Assembly (NCBI GenBank): GCA_963770315.1
Contig: CAVYPC010000002.1
Span: 868,001 to 932,000 of the forward strand
DNA length: 64,000 nt
From: VRUE01 sp963770315
Lineage (GTDB): Bacteria; Actinomycetota; Thermoleophilia; Solirubrobacterales; 70-9
Direction: 5' to 3'
A model generated the notes under the pieces. It searched no databases. It saw only the letters and a list, made by a program, of their open reading frames with translations, and was not told the DNA's origin. Numbering within the stretch: the first letter of the stretch is position 1; each line of letters starts with the position of its first letter. The position numbers were made by a program, and so were the translations under genes. Of this stretch, positions 25,109-33,924 are shown one piece after another.

Positions 25109-26878
25109 CTAAGCGGCGGATTCCTGCCAGCTGCCGTAGAGGCGCGAGTACGGGCCTTCGGCTGCGACCAGCTCGTCGTGGGTGCCGCTCTCGGCGATCC
25201 GGCCGCCTTCGAGCACGACGATCTTGCCGGCGCGGCGGATGGTCGAGAGGCGGTGGGCGATGACGATCGCGGTGCGCCCTGCCAGCAGTCGCTCCAGGCC
25301 CCGCTCGATCGTCTTCTCGGTCCGCACGTCGACGTTCGAGGTCGCCTCGTCGAGGATCAGGATGCGGGGCTCGGCCAGCAGCGCCCGGGCGAAGGCGATC
25401 AGCTGGCGCTGCCCGGCCGAGAGCTGGACGCCGCGCTCGCCGACCTCGGTGTCGATGCCTGCGGGCAGCGCCGCGATGAAATCGGTTGCACCGACGGCTG
25501 CGGCCGCATCCTCGATCTCTTCCAGGCTCGCCTCGGGCCGGCCGAAGGCGATGTTCTCGCGGACGCTGCCGGAGAAGAGGAACCCCTCCTGGGGCACGAT
25601 CCCCAGCTGCCGTCGCAGCGCCTGCTGCCGCACGCCGCGCAGATCGTGGCCGTCGACCAGGACCCGCCCTGCCTGCGGGTCGTAGAAGCGCGCCACCAGC
25701 TTGGCGAAGGTCGACTTGCCGGCTCCGGTCGCGCCGACCAGGGCCAGGGTCTGCCCCGGGGGCACGTGCAAATCGATTTCCCGCAGTGCCCAGTCCTCGT
25801 CGGAGTAGGCAAAGGAGACCCCCTCCATCTGGATCTCGCCCCGCAGCTGACCCGGGTCGATCGCGCCGGGGGCGTCGACCATGTCGGGCTCGGTGTCGAG
25901 CAGCTCGAAAATCTTGTCGAGAGCCGCCATCCCCTGCTGGTAGGTGGTGTAGAGCTGGGAGAGTTCCTGGATCGGCGAGAAGAAGACCTGCAGGTAACCG
26001 ATGAAGGCGACGATCGTGCCGATCTGGATCGCGTTGTCGATCGCCTGGGTGCCGCCATAGAGGATGATCGCCGCGGTACCGGCGGCGGAGAGCAGTTCGA
26101 CCGCCGGGAAGTAGGAGGCGTTGAGGAAGACCGTCCGCATGTTCGCCTCGCGGTTCGCCTCGTTCAGTCCGGTCATCGCCGCGGTATGGCGCGGCTCCTG
26201 GCCGAAGCTGCGCACCACCCGCACCCCGCTCAGGGTCTCCTGCAGGTAGGCGGTGACGGCGGCGATCCGCTCCCGGGTTTCCCGGTAGGCGCCGTGGGAG
26301 GCGATCCGGAAGACGACGCTGGCGAGGGCGACGAGCGGGAAGGTGAGGAAGGTGACCAGGGCCAGCTGGACGTCGAGCAGGAGCATGATCACGACCACGC
26401 CGACCAGGGTCAGGACGCTGGAGAAGAGCGTCGTGACACCGCTGGTGACGAGCTGGTTGAGGGCCTCGATGTCGTTGGTCATGCGGCTGATCAGCACCCC
26501 CGGGCTGCGCCGGGTGAAGAAGCCGATCGACATCGACTGGAGGTGGGCGAAGACGCGTTCGCGCAGATCCTGGAGGGCGCGGGTCCCGATCCATCCGACC
26601 AGGTAGGTCTGGGCGTAGGAGGCGGCGGCGGAGACCGCGGCGACGGCGAGGAATGCGACGACGATCAGCGTCAGCGCCGCCGTGTCGCCGGTGACGATGC
26701 CGGCGTCGATCGCCTGGCCGGCGAGGTAGGGAGGGGCGAGGCCGGCGCCGGTTGCGGCGAGGATTGCGACGACCGCCAGCGCCACCCGGCCGCGGTAGGG
26801 CCGCAGCAGCCCGACCAGCCAGCGCAGCTTGCGCCCGCGCTGATCCTCGCCGCGGAGGACCCGCCAGAGCCGCTTCAC
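25109..26878 (-). CDS. ABC exporter half-transporter, catalytic-Glu subunit
   Basis: A 589-aa type IV ABC exporter subunit with six membrane helices (about residues 30-320) and an NBD. The NBD has Walker A GATGAGKST, Walker B ILILDEATSNVD with the catalytic Glu, and IAHRLST. Its signature is LSAGQ, one residue off consensus. It is the second gene of a two-gene operon; the GTG start overlaps the stop of the upstream gene (GTGA). The partner has a degenerate Walker B, so the pair should be a heterodimeric exporter like TM287/288 or BmrCD. The substrate (drug, lipid or peptide) is unknown. Confidence 0.92.
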   Translation of the reverse strand: MKRLWRVLRGEDQRGRKLRWLVGLLRPYRGRVALAVVAILAATGAGLAPPYLAGQAIDAGIVTGDTAALTLIVVAFLAVAAVSAAASYAQTYLVGWIGTRALQDLRERVFAHLQSMSIGFFTRRSPGVLISRMTNDIEALNQLVTSGVTTLFSSVLTLVGVVVIMLLLDVQLALVTFLTFPLVALASVVFRIASHGAYRETRERIAAVTAYLQETLSGVRVVRSFGQEPRHTAAMTGLNEANREANMRTVFLNASYFPAVELLSAAGTAAIILYGGTQAIDNAIQIGTIVAFIGYLQVFFSPIQELSQLYTTYQQGMAALDKIFELLDTEPDMVDAPGAIDPGQLRGEIQMEGVSFAYSDEDWALREIDLHVPPGQTLALVGATGAGKSTFAKLVARFYDPQAGRVLVDGHDLRGVRQQALRRQLGIVPQEGFLFSGSVRENIAFGRPEASLEEIEDAAAAVGATDFIAALPAGIDTEVGERGVQLSAGQRQLIAFARALLAEPRILILDEATSNVDVRTEKTIERGLERLLAGRTAIVIAHRLSTIRRAGKIVVLEGGRIAESGTHDELVAAEGPYSRLYGSWQESAA

Positions 26879-28644
26879 AGCCTCGCCACCTCCTCACGCT
26901 GTTCGAGGTCGTGCTGGAGGAAGACCGAGTCGGCCAGCCCGTGCTCGGCGATCTCGCGGTAGAAGCCGCAGCCCTCGAGCAGCTCCGCGTGGGTGCCGCG
27001 GTCGACGATGCGGCCACCGTCCAGCACCACGACTTCGTCCGCCAGCGAGACGGTCGAGAGGCGGTGGGCGATGACGAGGGTCGTGCGCCCGGCCATCGCC
27101 TCGCCCAGGCCGGTTTTGATCGCCGCCTCGGTCGTCGCATCCACCGAGGAGGTGGCGTCGTCGAGGATCAGGATGCGCGGGTCGGCGAGCAGGGCGCGGG
27201 CGATCGCAACCCGTTGCCGCTGCCCCCCGGAGAGGGTCAGGCCGCGCTCGCCGACCAGGGTGTCGTAGCCGCCCGGCAGATCGCGGATGAACTCGTCGGC
27301 CTGGGCGCGCTGCGCCGCCGCTTCGATCTCGGCCCGGCCCGCCTGCGGTCGGGCGTAGGCGATGTTCTCGGCGATGCTCGCGGTGAAGAGGAAGCTCTCG
27401 TCGCCGACAAAGGCGATCTCCGAGCGCAGCGAGACCAGCTCGACCGAGCGCACGTCGGCGCCGTCGATCCTGACGCTGCCCTCGCTCGGGTCGTAGAGGC
27501 GGGCGATCAGGGCGACCAGGCTCGTCTTGCCCGAGCCGGAGGGACCGACCAGGGCCACCGTGCGCCCCGCCTCGATCTCCAGATCGATCCCGGTGAGGGC
27601 GGGAGTCGCGCCGTCGTAGCGCAGGGTCACGCCGCGCATCTCCACCCGGCCATCGCCGGCAGGCAACGGCGGGGCGTCGGTTGGGCTCTCGATCTGCGGT
27701 TCGCGGTCGAGGATCTCGAAGAGGCGGTTGCCGGAGGCGATCGCTCGCTGCGCCATCCCCAGCGTCATCCCCAGGATGCGCATCGGCGCCGCCAGCATCG
27801 CCACGTAGGTGTAGAAGGCGGTGAAGTTACCGAGGCTGAGGTTGCCGGCGATCACCTGGCGGCCGCCGATCAGCAGCACCAGGGCGATGCCGAGCTGGGG
27901 CAGGAGGCCGAGCAGGGGGGAGTAGAAGGCCTGCAGCCGGGTCGAGTAGATGCTCTGGTCGAAGACCCGGGAGACGGCGCGGCGGAAGCGGTGCAGCTGG
28001 TGCTCCTCGCGGGCGAAGGCCTTGACGATGCGGATCCCGGAGACGTTCTCCTCGGCTTCGGCGGTCAGCTCGGCGATCCGCTGCTGCACCTCCTGCACGG
28101 CGGGGCGGGAGATGCGGTTGTAGCGGGAGGCGGTGTAGATGACCAGCGGCGCCGGCGCGAGGGCGACCAGCGCCAGCCAGGGCTCGAGGGCGAACATCAC
28201 AGCGCTGGCGAGGGCGATCGTCAGCAGGTTCTGGGTGATGAAGATCAAGCCGTAGCCGAGGAAGAAGCGGATCGATTGCAGGTCTACCGTCGCCCGCGAC
28301 ATCAGCTGCCCGGTCTGCTGGCCGTCGAAGAAGCCAAGCTCGAGGCGTTGCAGGTGGGCGTAGAAGCGCTGCCGCAGGTCGAACTCGACCGCCAGGGAGA
28401 CCTTGCCGGCGACCACCCGCCGCACCATCGTCAGCCCCAGGCGCAGGATGCCGGCGACGACGATCGCTATCGCCAGCGGCAGCAGGTCGGGCTTGTCGCC
28501 GCTCTCGATCGCGTTGACGGCGCGACCGATCAGGTAGGGAATCAGCACCGTCATCCCCATCGCGATCCAGGCGAAGACGAGCGAGCCCCAGAGCTGGCGG
28601 CGGTAAGGGCGCAGGAACCCCATCAGGCGGCGATAGGTCCGCAT
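26875..28644 (-). CDS. ABC exporter half-transporter, degenerate-site subunit
   Basis: First gene of the exporter pair, 589 aa, the same length as its partner. It has six helices followed by an NBD with Walker A GPSGSGKTS, a consensus LSGGQRQRVAIARAL, and Walker B ILILDDATSSVD in which Asp replaces the catalytic Glu. The membrane domain includes the ABC_membrane motif FYAHLQRLELGFFDGQQTGQLMSR (quoted in part). The start ATG at 28644 is supported by a TATAGT box 7 nt upstream. The degenerate Walker B here and the LSAGQ of the partner belong to the same composite site, as in known asymmetric exporters. Confidence 0.93.
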   Translation of the reverse strand: MRTYRRLMGFLRPYRRQLWGSLVFAWIAMGMTVLIPYLIGRAVNAIESGDKPDLLPLAIAIVVAGILRLGLTMVRRVVAGKVSLAVEFDLRQRFYAHLQRLELGFFDGQQTGQLMSRATVDLQSIRFFLGYGLIFITQNLLTIALASAVMFALEPWLALVALAPAPLVIYTASRYNRISRPAVQEVQQRIAELTAEAEENVSGIRIVKAFAREEHQLHRFRRAVSRVFDQSIYSTRLQAFYSPLLGLLPQLGIALVLLIGGRQVIAGNLSLGNFTAFYTYVAMLAAPMRILGMTLGMAQRAIASGNRLFEILDREPQIESPTDAPPLPAGDGRVEMRGVTLRYDGATPALTGIDLEIEAGRTVALVGPSGSGKTSLVALIARLYDPSEGSVRIDGADVRSVELVSLRSEIAFVGDESFLFTASIAENIAYARPQAGRAEIEAAAQRAQADEFIRDLPGGYDTLVGERGLTLSGGQRQRVAIARALLADPRILILDDATSSVDATTEAAIKTGLGEAMAGRTTLVIAHRLSTVSLADEVVVLDGGRIVDRGTHAELLEGCGFYREIAEHGLADSVFLQHDLEQREEVARL

Positions 28645-28649
28645 CTAAG

Positions 28650-28665
28650 TCACTATACAAAGTGA
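28650..28665. promoter_or_regulatory. Promoter box and inverted repeat before the ABC exporter operon
   Basis: Minus-strand TATAGT (28657 to 28652) lies 7 nt before the ATG at 28644. It sits between TCACT (28650-28654) and AGTGA (28661-28665), a 5-bp inverted repeat that overlaps the -10. Such a layout suits a MarR- or TetR-type repressor; no regulator gene is adjacent. Confidence 0.45.
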
Positions 28666-28702
28666 AGTAAAGGCGACCCGGCGGTTGGCCGGGCCGCCCC
28701 GG

Positions 28703-29332
28703 CTAGTCGAAAGCCGCCGCCTTGGCGCTGGAGACTTTGCCGCCGCTGCACTTGGGGCCGTGGCCGGGGCGGGGAAGGATCTGGAAGTTGGTGACCGCGT
28801 GGTAGGGGGTGGTGGCGCCGTTGTTCTGGGCCAGCGTGACCACCAGCCGGTAAAAGCCCGGCCGCAGTTCGTGGTAGTAAATCTCCGGCCGGGTTGCGGG
28901 CGAGTAGCTGCCGCTGGAGCCGACCTGTTCGCCGAGGACGCCGTTCGGGCCGGCATAGCGGGGGAAGTCGAAGGAGGCCCCGACCAGCCGGCCCCGACCG
29001 AGGGGGCTTTCCTCTGCCCGCTGCAGCTTGACCGGGTCGACGCAGTCGGGCACGCGGTTGAGCGCGAAGCGGATGTTGCCCTCGCCGAGCTGTGGTTCGC
29101 GGCCGAAGTTGCGTGGCGCGAGGGTGAAGTCGTGCACCCTGGCCTTGACCACCACCGCGCGGCTCGCCTGGCGGGCGCCATTGCGGGGGGAGACGATCTC
29201 GACGCTCGGTTCCCCGGCCGCCGCCCCGGATGGGGGTGCGGAGTCGCCGCCGGAGCCATCGGTGAGTGCCACCGCCAGGGCAGTGGCCGCGATGGCCGCG
29301 AGAGCGGCGAGGATGGCGATTCGGGCCCACAC
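28703..29332 (-). CDS. Membrane-anchored or secreted protein of unknown function
   Basis: About 209 aa from the GTG at 29332, with an alternative GTG at 29356. An N-terminal hydrophobic helix (VWARIAILAALAAIAATALA) is followed by a Ser/Pro/Gly linker. The folded part looks beta-rich: SVEIVSPRNGARQASRAVVVKARVHDF, GNIRFALNRVPDC, PEIYYHELRPGFYRLVVTLAQNN, NFQIL. This resembles an extracellular Ig-like domain of the kind that follows 'xVxIVSPxNGAxV' starts. A TAACCT box 8 nt before 29332 favours that start. It is transcribed divergently from the GH92 gene. Confidence 0.65.
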   Translation of the reverse strand: MWARIAILAALAAIAATALAVALTDGSGGDSAPPSGAAAGEPSVEIVSPRNGARQASRAVVVKARVHDFTLAPRNFGREPQLGEGNIRFALNRVPDCVDPVKLQRAEESPLGRGRLVGASFDFPRYAGPNGVLGEQVGSSGSYSPATRPEIYYHELRPGFYRLVVTLAQNNGATTPYHAVTNFQILPRPGHGPKCSGGKVSSAKAAAFD

Positions 29333-29390
29333 GGTGCGGAAGGTTACGTGCCGCACGGTGCGGCGCGGCGGGTGCGGCGGCCCCGACCCC

Positions 29391-29396
29391 TAACGT
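29391..29396 (+). promoter_or_regulatory. Leaderless -10 box of the GH92 gene
   Basis: TAACGT lies 7 nt before the ATG at 29404. That ATG directly precedes a signal peptide, which argues against the longer frame that starts at 29266. Confidence 0.55.
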
Positions 29397-29403
29397 TGTG
29401 CCG

Positions 29404-31866
29404 ATGCTGCGAGCGGCCATCACGACGCTGGGGGCGCTGCTCGTGCTCGGCCTCGCGCCCCCGGCGGCGCCGGGGGCCGGCCTCGCCGATCGCGTCAACG
29501 TCTTCGCCGGCACCGAGCCGGGCGCCCGCACCTTCGGCGGCGGCCACAACTTCCCCGGTGCCACCCTGCCCTTCGGGATGGTTCAGTGGGGCCCCGATAC
29601 CGTGCCGGCGGATCGGCACTCGGGCGGCTATGACTACCGCGACCGCCACATCCGCGGCTTCAGCCTCACCCACCTGAGCGGCGCCGGCTGCGCGCTCTAT
29701 GGGGATTTCCCCTTCCTGCCGACGACCGAGCCGATCGCCGCCTCTCCGGCGGCTGACGGCGGTGGCCTGCGCGGCCGCTTCCAGCCCGGCTTCTCCCACG
29801 CCCACGAGCGTGCCGGCCCCGGTCTCTACGCGGTTCGCCTCAATCCCGTTGGCGGCGGAGCGATCGACGCCGCGTTGACCGCCACCGCCCGCACGGGGAT
29901 GGCACGCTTCGTCTTTCCCCGCTCGCCCCATGCGAGCGTCTTGATCGACGCCGGCGGCAGCGCCAAAGCCGACGACCTGGCCGAAGTGCGGGTCGATCCT
30001 CAAAAGCACGAGATTTCCGGCTCGGCCTCGAGCGGGTACTTCTGCGCCCAGCGGCCTCGCTACCGGATCTACTTCGCGGCCGTCTTCGCCCGCCCCTTCG
30101 ATGCCTACGGCACGTGGACCCGCCAGGAGCTGGCGCCGGGCTCCACCTCGGCGCTCGATCAGAGGCGGCCTTCGACGCTTCCCGGTGCTACGGCCCAGGC
30201 CGGGGCATACGGCAGCTTCGATACCCGACACAACCGAGTTGTCACCGCGCGCGTGGGCGTGTCCTTCGTCAGCGTCGCCGGAGCGCGGGCCAACCTCGCC
30301 GTCGAGAGCCGTGACGCCTCGTTCCGCCACATCGCCGCCGCCGCGGAGGACAGCTGGAACAGCGCCCTCGCCTCTATCCGGATCGGAGGGGGCAGCGACA
30401 GTGACGCCGACACCTTCTATACGGCGCTCTACCACGCGCTGCTCGCCCCTCGCACCTTCAGTGACGCCGACGGTAGCTACATCGGCATGGACGGCGCCGT
30501 CCACGACGCCGGCGGGCGCACCCAGTACGCGGACTTCTCAGGCTGGGACATATATCGGACGCAGATCCCGCTGCTGGCGACGCTGATGCCGCGTCGCGCC
30601 AGCGACATCGTCGCTTCGATGCTCGCCGACGCGGATCAGAGCGGCTGCCTGCCGCGCTGGTCATATGCCAACGGGCAGAGCATGACGATGGTCGGCGACC
30701 CGGCGGATGCGATCGTCGCTTCGGCGGCTGCCTTCGGCGCTCGGCGCTTCGATACCGCGGCGGCGCTGGCGGCAATGGTCAAGGGTGCGGGCGAAGGATG
30801 CAGCAGCGCCGATGGCACCTACGTTCAGCGCCAGGGCCTCGGCGAGTACGAGGCCCTGGGTTACGTCCCCTTCGATATCGATGCCAGGCGCCGCAACGCG
30901 AACTCTCTGTTCGGCGATCCCGAAGCGGTCTGGGCCTCGGCAGCCACCACGCTGGAGTACGCGATCGCCGACTTCTCGATTGCCCAGTTCGCGGCTCGGG
31001 CCCTGGGGGACAACGCCACCTACCGCTCCTTTATTTCCCGTTCAGGCAACTGGCGCAATCTCCTCAACCCAAGCAGCGGCGAGGTCGAGCCGCGTTTTGA
31101 GGATGGGACCTTCGCCCCCCACTACGACAACCTGCGCGGCGCCGGCTTCGCCGAGGGCAACTCGACCCAGTACACCTGGATGGTGCCCCAGGACCCCGCC
31201 GGCCTCTTCGCAGCAATTGGCGGCCGCGTCAAGGCCGTCGACAGGCTCGACCGATTCCTGCGCGTGCTGAACGGCGGCCCCGGCGCTACCCACGCCAACC
31301 ACGCGCTGCTTGGCAACGAGCCAAATCTGAACGTTCCCTGGCTCTACGACTGGACGGGCCAGCCCTACAAGGCCCAGGCAGCGGTGCGCCGCGCGCTTCG
31401 CCTCTACGACGACTCTCCGGATGGCTACCCCGGCAACGACGACCTGGGCACGCTCTCCTCCTGGTACGTCCTCGGGGCCCTCGGCCTCTACCCGGAGGTG
31501 CCCGGGGTAGGTGTGCTGGCGATCGGAAGCCCGCTCTTTCCGCGGGCGACGGTGCGCCTGGAGGGGGGGCGAGAGCTGCGGATCCTCGCCTCTGCCTACC
31601 ACCGCTCCGGCCGTCGAGGGAAAGCGGGCAAGAAGGTCGCTCTCGTGCCGCTCGCGCTTTCCCGGGCGCCCTATATCCAGAGCATGCGCGTCAACGGCCG
31701 CTCATATGAGAAGCCCTGGACGACGTTCTGCGCACTCGCGCGCGGGGCCACTCTCTCCTATCGGCTGGGGGTCCAGCCGAATCGGGCCTGGGGCGACTCG
31801 ACGAAGGCGCTGCCGCCGTCCTTCGGGACGCAGCGGCCGATGCCAAGGACCAGCTGCACCCCTTGA
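29404..31866 (+). CDS. Secreted GH92-family alpha-mannosidase
   Basis: An exported glycosidase of 820 aa. The signal peptide is MLRAAITTLGALLVLGLAPP, and mature sequence begins ADRVNVFAGTEPGARTFGGG HNFPGATLPFGMVQ, a GH92 N-terminal hallmark. Catalytic-domain motifs are all present: FSGWDIYRTQIPLL, FAPHYDNLRGAGF, EGNSTQYTWMVPQD with the proposed acid Glu, and the GNEPNLNVPWLYDW loop. YPGNDDLGTLSSWYVLGALG near the end carries the base Asp pair. GH92 enzymes are Ca2+-dependent exo-alpha-mannosidases. Its stop overlaps the TTG start of a membrane glycosyltransferase. Confidence 0.93.
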   Translation: MLRAAITTLGALLVLGLAPPAAPGAGLADRVNVFAGTEPGARTFGGGHNFPGATLPFGMVQWGPDTVPADRHSGGYDYRDRHIRGFSLTHLSGAGCALYGDFPFLPTTEPIAASPAADGGGLRGRFQPGFSHAHERAGPGLYAVRLNPVGGGAIDAALTATARTGMARFVFPRSPHASVLIDAGGSAKADDLAEVRVDPQKHEISGSASSGYFCAQRPRYRIYFAAVFARPFDAYGTWTRQELAPGSTSALDQRRPSTLPGATAQAGAYGSFDTRHNRVVTARVGVSFVSVAGARANLAVESRDASFRHIAAAAEDSWNSALASIRIGGGSDSDADTFYTALYHALLAPRTFSDADGSYIGMDGAVHDAGGRTQYADFSGWDIYRTQIPLLATLMPRRASDIVASMLADADQSGCLPRWSYANGQSMTMVGDPADAIVASAAAFGARRFDTAAALAAMVKGAGEGCSSADGTYVQRQGLGEYEALGYVPFDIDARRRNANSLFGDPEAVWASAATTLEYAIADFSIAQFAARALGDNATYRSFISRSGNWRNLLNPSSGEVEPRFEDGTFAPHYDNLRGAGFAEGNSTQYTWMVPQDPAGLFAAIGGRVKAVDRLDRFLRVLNGGPGATHANHALLGNEPNLNVPWLYDWTGQPYKAQAAVRRALRLYDDSPDGYPGNDDLGTLSSWYVLGALGLYPEVPGVGVLAIGSPLFPRATVRLEGGRELRILASAYHRSGRRGKAGKKVALVPLALSRAPYIQSMRVNGRSYEKPWTTFCALARGATLSYRLGVQPNRAWGDSTKALPPSFGTQRPMPRTSCTP

Positions 31867-33356
31867 CGAGGGAACGAGCGCATTCGACCGTCCTCTGGGC
31901 GCTCGCCGGCCTGACCGGGCTCGGGATCGCCCTCCGCTTTGCCAGCCTCGGCGTGCAGAGCTACCACCACGACGAGGTGATCACCGCCGCGCGGGTCATC
32001 CCCGGCAACTTCGTCGACATGTTGCGCCAGGTCAAGGTGAGCGAGTCCAACCCGCCCCTGTACTACATGCTCGCCTGGGGCTGGGCAAAGGCGTTTGGCA
32101 CCGGAGAGGTGGAGCTGCGTTCGCTTTCGGCGCTCTTCGGCGCGGCCACCGTCCCGGTCGCCTACCTGATCGGCCGCGAGCTGGCGAGTAGTCGGGCGGG
32201 ACTGATCGCGGCGGCGATTGCTGCCGTCAACCCGATGCTGATCTGGTACTCGCAGGAGGCCCGCTCCTATGCCCTGCTGGTCTTCTTCGGGGCGCTTGCC
32301 CTGTTCTTCTTCGCCCGTGCCCTTCGCAGCGGTCGAGGGCGGGACCTGGCGCTCTGGGCACTGGCCTCGGCGCTGGCCCTGTGCAGTCACTACTTCGCTG
32401 TCTTCGCCGTCGCGATCGAGGGGGTATGCCTTCTGATCGCCCTGCGGTCCCGGTGGCGCCTGGTCCTGCCGGCGGTCGGCGCCGTCGTCGCGGTCGGCCT
32501 GGCGCTGCTGCCGCTGATCTCAGCCCAGGTCAACCCGACCCACATCGGCTGGATCGATCACAGTCTGCTGTCCACCCGGCTCTTCGAGACCGGAGTCAGC
32601 TTCCTCGCCGGCGAGACCGGCCACGTGATCGCCGAGCCGCCCCGCGAGCACTTCGCGCTGCTGCCGGCTGTGTTGATCGTCGTTGCCCTGCTGCTCCTCG
32701 CCTTGCGAGGCTCCCCCCGCGAGGAACGCGGGGCCGCGCTGGGGCTGACGGTCGGGCTGGGGACGGTTCTGCTCGCCTCCGCCGCCGCGCTTGCCGGCAA
32801 GGACTACATCGTCGAGCGCAACCTGCTTCCGGCTCTGATTCCGCTTGCCGTGACGGTGGCAATTGGCTTTGGGGCCAGCGGAGCGCGCCGCAGTGGCCTG
32901 ATCTGCGCCGCCTTGCTCTGCGCCTACTGGCTCGCCTTCGACATCCACGTCGCGCGCACGCCCAACCTGCAGCGGCCCGACTTCCGCGACCTGACCGAGC
33001 GGCTCGGTCCGCCCGCGGGGCCGCGGGCCATCGTGACCTGGAAGCTCGCCGCGGACCCGATCCAGTTCTATCTCCGCGGAGGCTCCGAACGCGTCTACAG
33101 CGGTGAGATTCCGGTGCGTGAGATCGATGTGGTGAGCAAGCCGGTCGTGGCCAGGAAGCCACCCGGATTGCCGCCCGCGTTCCGTCCGGTCGAACGTCTT
33201 AGGCTGGAGCGCCTTACGCTTACTCGCTATATGTCACTCCGCCTCCGAGAAGTCCCCTTCCATGTGCTGCGCGATGTGCGCACCGGCTTCGGCAGCAATG
33301 CCGTGGTCGCAGATGGCCTTCCGCCGGCTGCCCGGGGGAGTCGATGGACTCGATGA
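31863..33356 (+). CDS. GT39-like membrane glycosyltransferase (ArnT/PMT superfamily)
   Basis: A 497-aa polytopic membrane protein with about 10-12 helices. The first extracytoplasmic loop carries the acidic motif SYHHDEVITAAR, the expected catalytic position of GT-C enzymes. ESNPPLYYMLAWGWAKAFG and MLIWYSQEARSYALLVFFGALALF are typical of the PMT_2/GT39 superfamily, which use polyprenyl-phosphate sugars on the outer face. The TTG start overlaps the GH92 stop (TTGA). A GtrA-like protein follows with an ATGA overlap, so the three genes form a unit, probably in wall glycan or lipid glycosylation. Confidence 0.85.
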   Translation: MTRERAHSTVLWALAGLTGLGIALRFASLGVQSYHHDEVITAARVIPGNFVDMLRQVKVSESNPPLYYMLAWGWAKAFGTGEVELRSLSALFGAATVPVAYLIGRELASSRAGLIAAAIAAVNPMLIWYSQEARSYALLVFFGALALFFFARALRSGRGRDLALWALASALALCSHYFAVFAVAIEGVCLLIALRSRWRLVLPAVGAVVAVGLALLPLISAQVNPTHIGWIDHSLLSTRLFETGVSFLAGETGHVIAEPPREHFALLPAVLIVVALLLLALRGSPREERGAALGLTVGLGTVLLASAAALAGKDYIVERNLLPALIPLAVTVAIGFGASGARRSGLICAALLCAYWLAFDIHVARTPNLQRPDFRDLTERLGPPAGPRAIVTWKLAADPIQFYLRGGSERVYSGEIPVREIDVVSKPVVARKPPGLPPAFRPVERLRLERLTLTRYMSLRLREVPFHVLRDVRTGFGSNAVVADGLPPAARGSRWTR

Positions 33357-33781
33357 GCGCCACCTACGAGCTCGCCTATCGCCTCCGCGCCGCAGCCCGC
33401 CGCCCGGCCAGTTGGCTGCAGCTGCTCAAGTTCGGCATCGTCGGTGGCTCCGGCTACCTGATCAACCTGGCCGTCTTCTCTCTGCTGACCGACAACCTCG
33501 ACCTGCATCGCATCGCCGCCGCGGTCGGAGCCTTCTGCGTCGCGGTCGCCAGCAACTTCCTCTGGAATCGATACTGGACCTTCGAGCCCGGTGACGGCCA
33601 CCCCGCCTTCCAGGCCGCCCGCTTCTTTGCAGTTAGCGTGGCGGCGCTGCTGATCAACCTGGCCGTGCTCGAGGCGCTGGTGGCCGGGACCTCGCTCGGC
33701 GACCTGACGTCGCAGGCGATCGCCGTCGCGGCGGCGATGCCGTTTAGCTTCTTGGGCAACAAGCTCTGGACCTTCACCTGA
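33353..33781 (+). CDS. GtrA-family membrane protein
   Basis: A 142-aa protein with four helices: LLKFGIVGGSGYLINLAVFSLL, IAAAVGAFCVAVASNFLWNRYWTF, ARFFAVSVAALLINLAVLEAL and IAVAAAMPFSFLGNKLWTF. The FGIVGGSGYLIN and NFLWNRYWTF motifs are those of GtrA, thought to help flip polyprenyl-phosphate-linked sugars across the membrane. That is the donor form used by the preceding glycosyltransferase. Start ATG 33353 overlaps the upstream stop; an in-frame ATG at 33344 is possible. Confidence 0.88.
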   Translation: MSATYELAYRLRAAARRPASWLQLLKFGIVGGSGYLINLAVFSLLTDNLDLHRIAAAVGAFCVAVASNFLWNRYWTFEPGDGHPAFQAARFFAVSVAALLINLAVLEALVAGTSLGDLTSQAIAVAAAMPFSFLGNKLWTFT

Positions 33782-33903
33782 GGGCGCTGTAAACCGGCGC
33801 ATCTCGGGGTCCTCGGTCGGCTGGTTCGGGTCACGCACTTGAGTGCGCTCCCCTCACCATCCTTCCCTGCGTCTCCCGAGCTGCTTGGTTTACAGCGCCC
33901 TCA
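33779..33903. repeat. 17-bp perfect inverted repeat with inner hairpins between convergent genes
   Basis: The arms 33779-33795 and 33887-33903 (TGAGGGCGCTGTAAACC and its complement) match perfectly. Between them lie CTCGGG (33803-33808) with CCCGAG (33875-33880), and an apical hairpin CGCACT-TG-AGTGCG (33834-33847). The left arm includes the stop codon of the GtrA gene; the right arm ends 21 bp before the stop of the next, oppositely oriented gene. It likely acts as a bidirectional terminator, or is a MITE-like remnant. Confidence 0.7.
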
Positions 33904-33924
33904 GCAGTGGAGTGGGGATTGCTG

